Shown here one piece after another: positions 19,376-29,786 of a stretch of 64,000 bases of DNA. Every line of letters begins with the position of its first letter. Positions within the stretch are counted from its first letter, which is position 1. The position numbers and the translations under genes are program-made. Location: the NCBI RefSeq assembly GCF_900091435.1, contig NZ_FMCS01000007.1:124001-188000 (forward strand), read 5' to 3'. Below the pieces are notes generated by a model. The model was given only the letters and a program-made list of their open reading frames with translations. It searched no databases and was not told the origin of the DNA. The stretch comes from Micromonospora chaiyaphumensis (GTDB lineage: Bacteria; Actinomycetota; Actinomycetes; Mycobacteriales; Micromonosporaceae).

Positions 19376-19993
19376 ATGACCGTCCCCCTGCCGCCGTTGC
19401 CGCCCACCGCCGACGACGCGTACCGGCCGGGCGGCCGGAGCCTGGCCGACCTCGTGGACCGGGAGCACCGGGCGCTGCTCGGGCTGGCCGCGCAGGTCAC
19501 CGACGCGGGCCTGGAGCCGGCACGCCGCCGCGAAGTGCTGGACGTGCTGACGGCCGCGGTGTCCCGGCACCTCTCCGCCGAGGAGCAGTACCTCTTCCCG
19601 GCCGCCCGGGCCGCCGTCCCGGAGAGCGCCGAGCTGGTAGACCGGGAGATCGAGGCCGACGCGGCCCTGCTGACCGCGCTGAAGGGACTGTCCGGACCGG
19701 ACGACCCGGGGCTGGCCGACGTCGCCGAACGGGTACGCCGGCACGTGGGCCGGGTCGCCGCGCTGGTGACCCCGCTGCGCGAGGTGGCCAGCGACGCCGA
19801 GCTGATCCGGCTGGGCAACCGCTGGGAGATCGCCGAGGAGGCCGCGCCCACCCGCCCGCACCCGGGCACTCCGGCCACCCCGCCCTGGAACAAGATCGTC
19901 GAGCCGGCGGTGGGTGTGCTGGACAAGGTGCGCGACGTGGTCACCGGCCGGCGGACCCGCCTGGCGGACCTGGAGCGCCCCCGCGACCTCTGA
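19376..19993 (+). CDS. hemerythrin domain protein
   Basis: The 205-residue protein has an HHE/hemerythrin-like four-helix bundle in its first 150 residues. Iron-ligand candidates are DREHRALLGLA, the RHLSAEEQYLFP segment (HxxxEE) and HVGRVAALV. Such proteins bind oxygen, NO or peroxide, or sense redox state. The C-terminal 50 residues (from TRPHPGTPATPPWNKIVEP) form a proline-rich linker and helix. A SigB-type promoter precedes it, which fits a stress role. Confidence 0.87.
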   Translation: MTVPLPPLPPTADDAYRPGGRSLADLVDREHRALLGLAAQVTDAGLEPARRREVLDVLTAAVSRHLSAEEQYLFPAARAAVPESAELVDREIEADAALLTALKGLSGPDDPGLADVAERVRRHVGRVAALVTPLREVASDAELIRLGNRWEIAEEAAPTRPHPGTPATPPWNKIVEPAVGVLDKVRDVVTGRRTRLADLERPRDL

Positions 19994-20055
19994 CCGTTGC
20001 GCCATACAGATATACCGATGCCGTAAGACCCTTCCGCCCGGCCGCTGAGTGGTCC

Positions 20056-20061
20056 TACCGT
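20056..20061 (+). promoter_or_regulatory. -10 box of leaderless LysR-gene promoter
   Basis: TACCGT is 6 nt upstream of the ATG at 20068. Confidence 0.5.
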
Positions 20062-20067
20062 CACCGT

Positions 20068-21054
20068 ATGAATCTGGAGCTGCGACACCTGCGGGTGGTG
20101 TGCGCGATCGCGGAGACGGGAAGCGTCACCAAGGCGGCCTCGACGCTCGGCCTGGCCCAGCCGGCGCTGACCGCCCAGCTCCAGCGCATCGAGCGGGCCC
20201 TGGGCGGGCCGCTGTTCGAGCGGGACCGCCGGGGCGCCCGGCCCACCGCCCTCGGTGAGCTGGTGCTCGACCGGGCCCGGGTGCTGCTGCCCGCCATGAA
20301 AGGCCTGCAGGACGAGGCGGCCCGGCTGGCCGGTGCGGGCGACCCGCTGAGCCGCTACCGGTTCGGCGGGGTGAACAGCCCGATCCTCGGCCGGCTGGTG
20401 CACCGGCTCGCCGCCGAGCGCCCCGAGGTGCAGATCACCACGTACGCGTCGTGGTCGGTGGACGAACTGGCCCAGCTCGTGGCCGGCGGGCGGCTCGACT
20501 TCGCCCTCAGCGGGGTGTGCGGCGACGCCACCCCGTCGGCGGAGTCCGGGCTGAGCTGGCGGGAGGTGGCCGTCGACCCGGTCTTCGTGCTGCTGCCGCA
20601 GACCCACCCGATGGCCGGCCGGGACGAGGTGCGCCTCGTCGACCTGCGCCGCGAGCAGTGGGTGGCCGCACCCGGGGACGGCTGCTTCGGCGACTGCTTC
20701 GCGGCGGCCTGCGCCCGCGCCGGCTTCACCCCGCGCAAGCTCTACGAGGCCGACGTGCGGGGCTGCCTCGACCTCGTGGACGCGGGCGAGGCGGTGGCGC
20801 TGTGCCAGGCCACCTTCCGCCCGGTGGCCGGTCTGGTGACCCGCCGGCTCGCCGGGACGCCGCTGCGCTGGCGGCTGCTGCTCGGCTGGCACCCGGACGC
20901 CCCGGCGGCCCGGGTCGCCGAGCCGGTGCTGGAGACGGCGGTGGCGGCGTACACCGACGCGCTGGCGAACCACCCGGACTATCTGGCCTGGCTGCTGGCC
21001 CACCCCGACTTCGGCGCGCAGCCGACCACCGCGGGCGGGGTGCGAACCGCCTGA
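20068..21054 (+). CDS. LysR family transcriptional regulator
   Basis: A 328-residue LysR-type regulator. The helix-turn-helix is in residues 1-60 (SVTKAASTLGLAQPALTAQL), followed by the linker helix and a periplasmic-binding-like effector domain from about residue 92. The effector part carries three cysteines close together (CGDATP, then GCFGDCFAAACARAGF), which is unusual and could support redox or metal sensing; this is only a suggestion. The start is fixed by the -10 box 6 nt upstream. No divergent target gene is present, so the regulon is not indicated. Confidence 0.93.
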   Translation: MNLELRHLRVVCAIAETGSVTKAASTLGLAQPALTAQLQRIERALGGPLFERDRRGARPTALGELVLDRARVLLPAMKGLQDEAARLAGAGDPLSRYRFGGVNSPILGRLVHRLAAERPEVQITTYASWSVDELAQLVAGGRLDFALSGVCGDATPSAESGLSWREVAVDPVFVLLPQTHPMAGRDEVRLVDLRREQWVAAPGDGCFGDCFAAACARAGFTPRKLYEADVRGCLDLVDAGEAVALCQATFRPVAGLVTRRLAGTPLRWRLLLGWHPDAPAARVAEPVLETAVAAYTDALANHPDYLAWLLAHPDFGAQPTTAGGVRTA

Positions 21055-21073
21055 GCGCGGGTATCTGGGCGGC

Positions 21074-21310
21074 ATGACTGATCTGTACCCGGCCGCCGAC
21101 CAGCGGGAGCTGCTGCGCCAGGCGGCCGCCGCGCACACCGCCGCCTCCGCCGACCTGGAGGCGTTCCTGCGCCGGTTGCCGGAGGTGCCCGAGCCGGCCG
21201 ACATCACCGAGTTCGCCAACCTGCTCAGCCGCGAGGAACGGGCCCGCGGCGAACGGCAGGACGCGGCCGACGCGGCCGGGCTGCAACTGCCCAGCATGGA
21301 ATCGGAGTAG
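21074..21310 (+). CDS. small conserved helical protein
   Basis: A 78-residue acidic, alpha-helical protein (MTDLYPAADQRELLRQAAAA). I do not recognise a family. It follows the LysR gene by 19 bases. GGGTAT lies 13 bases before its ATG, which could be a -10 of a SigB-type promoter with a poor -35. A terminator hairpin follows. Confidence 0.6.
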   Translation: MTDLYPAADQRELLRQAAAAHTAASADLEAFLRRLPEVPEPADITEFANLLSREERARGERQDAADAAGLQLPSMESE

Positions 21311-21318
21311 ACCGACGG

Positions 21319-21353
21319 CGGCGGCACCCGGGACCGCGTCCCGGGTGCCGCCG
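21319..21353. terminator. terminator between convergent genes
   Basis: A perfect 15-bp stem (CGGCGGCACCCGGGA and complement) with a 5-nt loop lies between the 78-residue protein gene and the leftward DUF3140 gene. Confidence 0.75.
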
Positions 21354-21363
21354 TACCGGACCG

Positions 21364-21714
21364 TCAGCGTTCGATCAGGACGTCGTGGCCGAGGTCGAGC
21401 AGGGAGTGGCGCCACTCGTCGTCAGCGTTGCCCCGGCTCGGTTTCGCCGCGCTGAGCTCCCGGATCCGCTCGATGGCGTTCCGCATCACCTCGATGTCGT
21501 CCGGGGTCAGGTCCACCTTGCGCTTGGTGAGCACCTGGAGGATCCGCCGCCCCGGCTCGGGCAGGTCGAGGTCCGGGTTCGGGCCGAACGCCTCCTCGCC
21601 CGAGCCGCGGGTGAGCAGCCACCGTCGCAGCTGCTCGGAGGGGACGTTCACCTCGGCGTGGAAGTCGTCCCAGATCACCTCGACCTCCGGATCGAGTCGT
21701 GCCTCGCGTACCAT
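21364..21714 (-). CDS. DUF3140 family protein
   Basis: A 116-residue DUF3140 protein. Typical segments are EVIWDDFHAEVNVPSEQLRR near the N-terminus and the end DLGHDVLIER. The function is unknown. GTG and ATG start codons are adjacent; the ATG is preferred because the AGGAGG site then has workable spacing and the ATG overlaps the upstream stop (TGATG). It is the last gene of the clp operon. Confidence 0.82.
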   Translation of the reverse strand: MVREARLDPEVEVIWDDFHAEVNVPSEQLRRWLLTRGSGEEAFGPNPDLDLPEPGRRILQVLTKRKVDLTPDDIEVMRNAIERIRELSAAKPSRGNADDEWRHSLLDLGHDVLIER

Positions 21715-21887
21715 CACGCCTCCTCTCCCGACGGCGACCCGGACGGCGTCGGGTCGCCCTCGCCCTTGTCGGTGTGCTGCTTCAAGCCCTCCGGCGGCAC
21801 CTTGACCCGGGCCGGGTTGGCCGTCGGGGGCGCGACGATGGGTTCGGTGCGCTCGGTGTCCTCCCGGTTCTCCTCCGGTTCGGTCAT
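21714..21887 (-). CDS. small hydrophilic protein of the clp operon
   Basis: A 57-residue charged, proline-rich, probably disordered protein (MTEPEENREDTERTEP). I do not recognise a family. The ATG at 21887 has a GGAGGG site at 5 bases. An alternative ATG at 21929 would overlap the clp stop in ATGA fashion and add 14 residues. It sits between clp and the DUF3140 gene with no room for promoters, so the three are one operon. Confidence 0.55.
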   Translation of the reverse strand: MTEPEENREDTERTEPIVAPPTANPARVKVPPEGLKQHTDKGEGDPTPSGSPSGEEA

Positions 21888-21925
21888 GTCCGCCCTCCGA
21901 TCCGTCGGGGCTGGGGCGTCTTCCC

Positions 21926-24472
<2,547 letters not shown>

Positions 24473-24540
24473 CAGTTCTCCTCCGCAGTCGGTCGGCACG
24501 GCCGCCGGGGCGCGACGTGGCGCGGCACGGTCGGCGGTGG

Positions 24541-24565
24541 CTACCCGGCGGTCGGCGCGACAAAC
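24541..24565 (-). promoter_or_regulatory. SigB-type promoter of the clp operon
   Basis: On the minus strand GTTTGT, a 13-nt spacer and GGGTAG precede the clp ATG by 68 bases. The promoter would drive clp, the 57-residue gene and the DUF3140 gene. Confidence 0.55.
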
Positions 24566-24589
24566 GCGGACGGGTGGCACGCTGGGGGC

Positions 24590-24967
24590 ATGGAGACCAT
24601 CCCGCTGCTGATCGTCGACGGCGCGAACGTGGTCGGTTCGCGGCCGGACGGCTGGTGGCGGGACCGGGCCGGGGCGGCCGCCCGGCTGCGCGACGCGCTG
24701 GTGCCCGTCGCCGCGGCGGGGGTGCCGCCGGAGCTGCCGCCGCCGGTGGAGGTGGTGCTCGTGGTGGAGGGCGCGGCCCGGGACGTCCCGGCGGTGCCCG
24801 GGGTCGCCGTGGTCTCCGCGCCGGGTTCCGGCGACGACACCATCGTCGCGCTGGTCGCGGCCGCGCCGGAGCGCCGCCGGGTGGTGGTCACCGCCGACCG
24901 GGAGCTACGGGCCCGGGTGGGCGCGCTCGGCGCCGAGGTGTACGGCCCGCGCCGCGTGCCCCGCTGA
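24590..24967 (+). CDS. NYN/PIN-like small protein
   Basis: A 125-residue protein with the acidic pattern of NYN/PIN-type nucleases: LLIVDGANVVGSRPDGWW at the N-terminus, GSGDDTIVALVAA in the middle and VVVTADRELRARV near the C-terminus. These give the DGxN, DD and TxDxxL positions expected for metal-dependent RNase folds. Homologues are sometimes labelled NTP pyrophosphohydrolase, for which I see no motif. CACGCT lies 6 nt before the ATG and may be a leaderless -10. It is divergent from the clp operon. Confidence 0.7.
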   Translation: METIPLLIVDGANVVGSRPDGWWRDRAGAAARLRDALVPVAAAGVPPELPPPVEVVLVVEGAARDVPAVPGVAVVSAPGSGDDTIVALVAAAPERRRVVVTADRELRARVGALGAEVYGPRRVPR

Positions 24968-25163
24968 GGGGGCGACGAGGCTGCGTCCCGTGAACGGGAC
25001 CGGAGCGTTCGCGGACGGGACCGACGGAACCCGCCGCAGAGCGCCTTTCCGCACGTCAGGGCCGTAATCGGACAGCCGGGCAGGAACGCCGCGAGGGCGG
25101 ATGTTCGCCCACCCCTCGGGATGGGTTGTAATGGAGATCTCCCCCGCCCCCAGGAGGTCCCCC

Positions 25164-25424
25164 GTGGCGAGCGTCGCCGAGCTGAAGGCAGCGATCGATG
25201 TCGCTCTCCAGCAGATAGGAGACGGGCAGACAGCGGTGCAGGCGGCCGGCGAGAAGCTGGCCGAGGCGCAGCAGACCCTGGCCGGCGCGCTGGAGGGCAG
25301 CGGCCACGAGACCGTCGAGGCGGCCCAGGCCTCGCTGACCCAGGCCAGCCAGGAGCTGGAGGAGTGTCTCGCCGCCACGCTGGTGGCGGTCGAGCAGGCG
25401 CAGCTCTACGCCGCCGCCCTCTGA
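25164..25424 (+). CDS. small helical-hairpin protein of the FtsK operon
   Basis: An 86-residue, almost wholly alpha-helical protein (VASVAELKAAIDVALQQIG, then SLTQASQELEECLAATL). The size and two-helix heptad pattern resemble WXG100/ESAT-6-like proteins, but the WxG turn is absent; a Gly-Ser-Gly turn lies near residue 46 instead. GTG is preceded by a strong AGGAGG site. It is the first gene of a four-gene operon with an FtsK-type ATPase, so it may be a partner or structural subunit. The function is unknown. Confidence 0.75.
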   Translation: MASVAELKAAIDVALQQIGDGQTAVQAAGEKLAEAQQTLAGALEGSGHETVEAAQASLTQASQELEECLAATLVAVEQAQLYAAAL

Positions 25425-25433
25425 GGACCGGTC

Positions 25434-26315
25434 GTGTCCATCGTCGAGGACATCGGCGCGCAGGTCCGCGCCGCCGCCGAGGAACTGCCCCTGGCCCAGC
25501 TCGCCGCCGCGCTGGAGAAGTTCGGCCAGGCCACCGAGCGGCTGCGCTGGGTGCGCCAGGAGTCCGCCAACCCCATGGGGGTGCCGGAGCTCTCCGCCGC
25601 GACCGAGCACGCCGAGACCGCCGGGTACGCGCTGCGGGTGGCGCAGGAGCAGTTGTCGGCGTACCTGGCGGCGATCGGGCTGGCCGCCGACGGTGCGCCC
25701 GCACCGAAGGCCACGGACCGCCGGCCGCGCCACGACGGGCCCCGCGGCGAGGTCGCGCCGCCGGCGCCGGGCGCCGCTCCGGATCGCGACGAGCAGCCGG
25801 CCGTGCGGCGCTGGTGGGCGGTGCGGGTGGCGGAGCTGACCGGCGGCCGGGAGGGCGCGCCCGACGAGCCGGACGACCGGGTCGAGGACTCCCGGGAGCT
25901 GCTGCGCCGGGTGGTGACCGGGGTCCGCGCGGGCGACCGGGACCGGCTGCACCGCGAGCTGCGCCGCGCCCACGCCGACGTCGGGCTGGGGCTGGCCGCG
26001 ATCGCCCCGCCGATGCTGCGCGGCCTGGCCGGCGAGCTGCTCGGCCACCCGCCGCGCGCCGACGACCTGGGCCGGCTGCGCCGGGAGCTGGACGGGCGGG
26101 TCCGCGACCTGCTGCCCGGCCTGCCGCCACCCGTGCTGGACACCCTGCTCACCCGGGTCTGCCGGATGCCCCCGCCGCGCCGCGGCGACGACCAGGAGCA
26201 GCCGCACGCCGCCGACCCGGCCGTCACCGCCGGCGTGGTCACCGGGGTGCTGCTCGACCGGCTCGGCCGCGACCTGCCCAAGGACACCGACGACCGGGAG
26301 CCGTCCCGTGGCTGA
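25434..26315 (+). CDS. two-part helical protein of the FtsK operon
   Basis: A 293-residue protein starting with GTG. Its first 80 residues form a helical hairpin (EDIGAQVRAAAEELPLAQLA, ATEHAETAGYALRVAQEQL) similar in size to the preceding 86-residue protein. A disordered Pro/Ala-rich linker (about 85-125) follows, then a charged helical C-terminal domain (RELLRRVVTGVRAGDRDRLH to the end). I do not recognise the C-terminal family. Its 3' end overlaps the FtsK gene by 8 bases, so the two are translationally coupled. It is probably an adaptor of the ATPase. Confidence 0.72.
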   Translation: MSIVEDIGAQVRAAAEELPLAQLAAALEKFGQATERLRWVRQESANPMGVPELSAATEHAETAGYALRVAQEQLSAYLAAIGLAADGAPAPKATDRRPRHDGPRGEVAPPAPGAAPDRDEQPAVRRWWAVRVAELTGGREGAPDEPDDRVEDSRELLRRVVTGVRAGDRDRLHRELRRAHADVGLGLAAIAPPMLRGLAGELLGHPPRADDLGRLRRELDGRVRDLLPGLPPPVLDTLLTRVCRMPPPRRGDDQEQPHAADPAVTAGVVTGVLLDRLGRDLPKDTDDREPSRG

Positions 26316-28980
26316 CGTCCGCGCGCAACTGGTGACGCGGGTCCGGGGGATGCTCTCCGAGGCTCTGGGCGCCACCCGCAACCGCCTCGCCGACGCCGAA
26401 GCCGACCTGGCCGCCGGCCGTGACCGGCTGACCCGGGTACGGCGGGCCGCCGCGGCCGTACCCGAGCGGGTGGGCGCGCAGCGGGACCGCCGGCTGGCCG
26501 AGATCGACGCCCGGCACGCCGCCCGGATCGCCGAGCTGGCCCGCCGGGCCGCCGCCGCGGCCGGGCGGGAGGCGCCGGGCGCGGCGTCCGCGCCGTGGGA
26601 CCGCTGGCAGGCCACCCCCGCCGGGCGGTCCGAGCCACCCGGCGCGGTCCGGATCGGCACGGTACGCATCACCGGCGCCGAGCCGGTCCCCGCCCTGGTC
26701 CCGCTGCTCGACGCCGGGCACGTGCACCTCGCCGGCAGCGACCGGGAGGGCGTCGCCGCGGTCGTACCCGCGCTGCTGCTGCGCTCGGTCGGCCGCGCCG
26801 ACCCCGGCGCGGTCCGGCTCTTCGGGTACGACCCGGAGCACCTGGGCGGCGGGCTGGCCGGGTTCGCCCCGCTCGGCACCGCCGGGCTGCTCACCTTCGT
26901 CGGCCCCGGCGGCCTGGGCCGGCTGCTCGACGACCTGGTGGAGCAGATCCGCCGGATCAACGAGACCGTGCTGGCCGGCGAGTACGCGACGCTGCGCGAG
27001 CTGGCCGCCGCGACCGGCCGGCGCCCGGAGCCGTGGCGGGTGGCGGTGCTGCTCGGCGGCGACGAGCTGTCCCGGCACGAGCGCGGCCAACTGGACCGGG
27101 TCGTGCGCACCGGGGCGGCCTGCGGCGTGCACCTGGTGGTCCGCGGGATCGACCTGCCGGACGGGCCGACCGTCACCCGGGTGGTGGTCGACCCGGACGA
27201 CGCCCGGATCGGCGGCCTGCCGGTGGCGCTCGACGCCCCGCCGCCGGCCGGGCTGGTCACCGAGACCTGCCGCGAGGTGGCCTCCCGGGTCAACGCCGGC
27301 CCGCCGCCGGCGCCCTTCACCGACCTGCTCCCCCCGGCCGGGGACTACTGGCGGGAGGACTCGGCGCACGGGCTCACGGCGCCGATCGGCGAGGGCCCGC
27401 ACGGGCGGCCGGTGCTGCTCACCCTCGGCGACTACCCGCCGCACGCGCTGATCGGCGGCCCGTCCGGCACCGGCAAGACCAACCTGATCTTCGCGTGGAT
27501 CGGCGCGCTCGCCGCCCGCTACTCCCCCACCGAGCTGGAGTTCTACCTGCTCGACTTCAAGGAGGGGGTGTCCTTCGCCCGGTTCGCCCAGGGCCGGCGG
27601 GACCCGAGCTGGCTGCCGCACATGCGGCTGGTCGGCATCAACGTCAACACCGACCGGGAGTTCGGGCTGGCGCTGCTGCGGTTCCTCGCCGAGGAGCTGC
27701 GCCGCCGGGCCGACGCGGCGAAGAAGCACGAGGTCACCAAGCTGGCCGAGCTGCGCGCCGTGGACCCGACCGGGCACTGGCCGCGGATCGTGGCGGTGGT
27801 CGACGAGTTCCAGGCGCTGCTCGCCGGCCGCGACGTGGTGGCCCGGGAGGCCGCCGACCTGCTGGAGGACCTGGCCCGGCGGGGCCGGTCGCAGGGCATC
27901 CACCTGGTGCTCGCCTCGCAGGACGTGCGCGGCATCGAGGCGCTGTGGGGGCGGCCCGCCCTGGTCGCCCAGTTCACCCTGCGCATCGCCCTGCCCAAGG
28001 CGCTGCGGATCCTGGCCGAACGCAACGACGCGGCGCAGTCGCTGCCCCGGCACCACGCCGTGGTCAACGCCGAGTCCGGGCTGACCGAGGGCAACGAGGT
28101 GGCCCGCATCCCCCTCGCCGGTGACTGGGAGACGTGGAGCCAGCTCCAGCACCGGCTGTGGCGCATGCGCCCGCAGGACGCCGCCCCGGCCCGGCTCTTC
28201 GACGGCGACGCGATCCCGAGGCTGGCCGAGGCGCCCGACTTCCGCGCGCTGGCCGCGCCCGAGCAGGGGGTGCCGCGCAGCCCGGTGGCGCTGCTCGGCG
28301 AGATCATCGACGTGCAGGCGCGCTCGGCGGCGCTGCGGCTGCCCCGGGCTCCCGGGCGCAACCTCGCCGTGCTCGGCACCCGTGTCGACGAGGCGTGCGC
28401 GGTGCTCGACGCCGCCGCACGCTCCCTCGCCCGGCAGTACCGCCCCGGCACCGCCCGGTTCTCCATCGCCTGCCTCGACCCCGACGCCGACCCGGCCGCC
28501 CGCGCCCTCTACGAGGACCTGGCCGACGACGCCGCCTGGTACGACGAGGAGACGGTGCCCGAGCTGATGGCCGAGGTGGGCGACGCCCTCGGCGCTCCGG
28601 GCACCCCGCAGACCCCGCACTTCCTGCTGCTGTACGCGGTGGACGCGGCGGCCGGGCAGCTCGCCGGGAAGGCGGGCCGGCGGACCGGGCTGGAGCAGCT
28701 GCGCCGGATCCTGCACGACGGACCGGAACGGCGTACCCACGTGCTGGCCTGGTGGCGCGGGGTGGCCCGGATGCGGGTGGACCTGGGCGGGCCGGCGGCG
28801 CGCACCGACCAGATCGGCGCCTGGGTGGCCCTCGACGTGCAAGGCGCCGAGCTGGGCTCCTCGCTCTATCCGGGCACCGGCGGGCCGGACTGGTACCCCC
28901 GCCCGTGGCGGGGCCTCTACTTCGACCGGGCGGTGCACCGCACGGGACAGGTGATCATCCCTTATGGTCCGTCCCGATGA
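26308..28980 (+). CDS. FtsK/SpoIIIE domain ATPase
   Basis: An 890-residue P-loop ATPase. Residues 1-95 are a coiled coil (ATRNRLADAEADLAAGRDR), with no transmembrane segments. Residues about 110-370 form a region resembling a degenerate first ATPase domain. The FtsK/SpoIIIE motor follows with Walker A LIGGPSGTGKTNL (near 385), a LLDFKEGVSFARF segment and Walker B RIVAVVDEF (near 492), then an ASQDVRGIEALWGRPALVAQ sensor region. The last 250 residues look like another, motor-less repeat. The soluble coiled-coil N-terminus replaces the membrane anchor of true FtsK, and there is no gamma domain for KOPS reading. It resembles the multi-domain ATPases of type VII secretion or HerA-like translocases more than cell-division FtsK. 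It overlaps both neighbouring genes. Confidence 0.88.
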   Translation: MADVRAQLVTRVRGMLSEALGATRNRLADAEADLAAGRDRLTRVRRAAAAVPERVGAQRDRRLAEIDARHAARIAELARRAAAAAGREAPGAASAPWDRWQATPAGRSEPPGAVRIGTVRITGAEPVPALVPLLDAGHVHLAGSDREGVAAVVPALLLRSVGRADPGAVRLFGYDPEHLGGGLAGFAPLGTAGLLTFVGPGGLGRLLDDLVEQIRRINETVLAGEYATLRELAAATGRRPEPWRVAVLLGGDELSRHERGQLDRVVRTGAACGVHLVVRGIDLPDGPTVTRVVVDPDDARIGGLPVALDAPPPAGLVTETCREVASRVNAGPPPAPFTDLLPPAGDYWREDSAHGLTAPIGEGPHGRPVLLTLGDYPPHALIGGPSGTGKTNLIFAWIGALAARYSPTELEFYLLDFKEGVSFARFAQGRRDPSWLPHMRLVGINVNTDREFGLALLRFLAEELRRRADAAKKHEVTKLAELRAVDPTGHWPRIVAVVDEFQALLAGRDVVAREAADLLEDLARRGRSQGIHLVLASQDVRGIEALWGRPALVAQFTLRIALPKALRILAERNDAAQSLPRHHAVVNAESGLTEGNEVARIPLAGDWETWSQLQHRLWRMRPQDAAPARLFDGDAIPRLAEAPDFRALAAPEQGVPRSPVALLGEIIDVQARSAALRLPRAPGRNLAVLGTRVDEACAVLDAAARSLARQYRPGTARFSIACLDPDADPAARALYEDLADDAAWYDEETVPELMAEVGDALGAPGTPQTPHFLLLYAVDAAAGQLAGKAGRRTGLEQLRRILHDGPERRTHVLAWWRGVARMRVDLGGPAARTDQIGAWVALDVQGAELGSSLYPGTGGPDWYPRPWRGLYFDRAVHRTGQVIIPYGPSR

Positions 28981-29648
28981 ACACACCGGTCGCCAGTGAG
29001 ACGTACGCCGCCCAGGTCCGCCGGCTCGCCGACCTGACCGCCCGGGTGGCCGCCCAGCGTGCCGAGGCGAACGGCTGGTACGCGCAGCAGGTCGTCGCCG
29101 CCGACCGTGCCGTGGCCGAGGCTGCCGAGCAGGTGCGCCGGGCCGAGGCGGAGGTGGCCGAGGCGCAGCGGATGGTGGAACGCGTCGACGCCGAGGCCGC
29201 CCACCTGTGGGGGCAGCTCCGGGCCCGCATCGGCACCGGCGGCCGGCGACTGGGTGATCCGCCCGGGCCGGCCCGCGACGCCACGGGCGACCCGGTGCCG
29301 CTGCTGCGCGGGGTGCGGGAGCTGCTGGACCGCACCCGCCAGCCGGGCGAGCTGCCGGGCTCGGCGAACCCGCTGCTGGTCGGCTGCGGCATCGGCGGCG
29401 CGCTGGTGGCGTACGCCCTGGGCGCGGGGGCGCGGGCACTGGGCGCCGGCTCCGGCGGGGACCTGGCGGTCGGCATGCCGGTGCTGGCGTTGGTGGTGAC
29501 GCTGCTCGGCCCGCTGGTCGGCCTGGCGCCGGCCCGGCTGCTGGCGGACCGCCGCCACGCCGTGCTGACCCCCCGCCCGATCCTCCTGGTGGCCGCCACC
29601 GGCCTGGCCACGACCGCCCTCCTGCTGACCCTGACCGCCACCCGCTGA
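28977..29648 (+). CDS. coiled-coil membrane protein of the FtsK operon
   Basis: A 223-residue protein. Residues 1-85 are a coiled coil (AEAAEQVRRAEAEVAEAQRM). The second half has about three transmembrane segments (LLVGCGIGGALVAYALGAG, VGMPVLALVVTLLGPLVGL, LLVAATGLATTALLLTLTA). The ATG overlaps the FtsK stop as ATGA. It would place the soluble ATPase at the membrane through its cytoplasmic coiled coil. I do not recognise a family. Confidence 0.78.
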   Translation: MNTPVASETYAAQVRRLADLTARVAAQRAEANGWYAQQVVAADRAVAEAAEQVRRAEAEVAEAQRMVERVDAEAAHLWGQLRARIGTGGRRLGDPPGPARDATGDPVPLLRGVRELLDRTRQPGELPGSANPLLVGCGIGGALVAYALGAGARALGAGSGGDLAVGMPVLALVVTLLGPLVGLAPARLLADRRHAVLTPRPILLVAATGLATTALLLTLTATR

Positions 29649-29686
29649 CCCGGCGCCCGGCCCGGCCGCGGCCGGCCCGGAGCGCG

Positions 29687-29747
29687 GTTGATCATGAAGT
29701 TGGCGGCACCGGCGACGGCGTGTCGCGCCGCCAACTTCATGATCAAC
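29687..29747. repeat. long hairpin element C (GTTGATCATGAAG type)
   Basis: Perfect 21-bp inverted repeats beginning GTTGATCATGAAGTTGG enclose a 19-nt loop, in the 138-base gap between the convergent FtsK operon and the JmjC gene. It may act as a bidirectional terminator, but its AT-rich stem is unlike the GC-rich terminators nearby. From memory, not a search, such elements recur in Micromonosporaceae genomes. Confidence 0.65.
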
Positions 29748-29786
29748 GGGACGTGGGGCGGCGGGGGCGCGGGCCGGGTGGGACGG

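Noticed and set aside
26239..29439. 1066-codon minus-strand frame
   Set aside because: Antisense shadow of the FtsK operon.
25164..29648. Type VII (ESX) secretion locus
   Set aside because: The small proteins lack WxG, and EccB, EccD, EccE and mycosin genes are absent, so the label is not justified.
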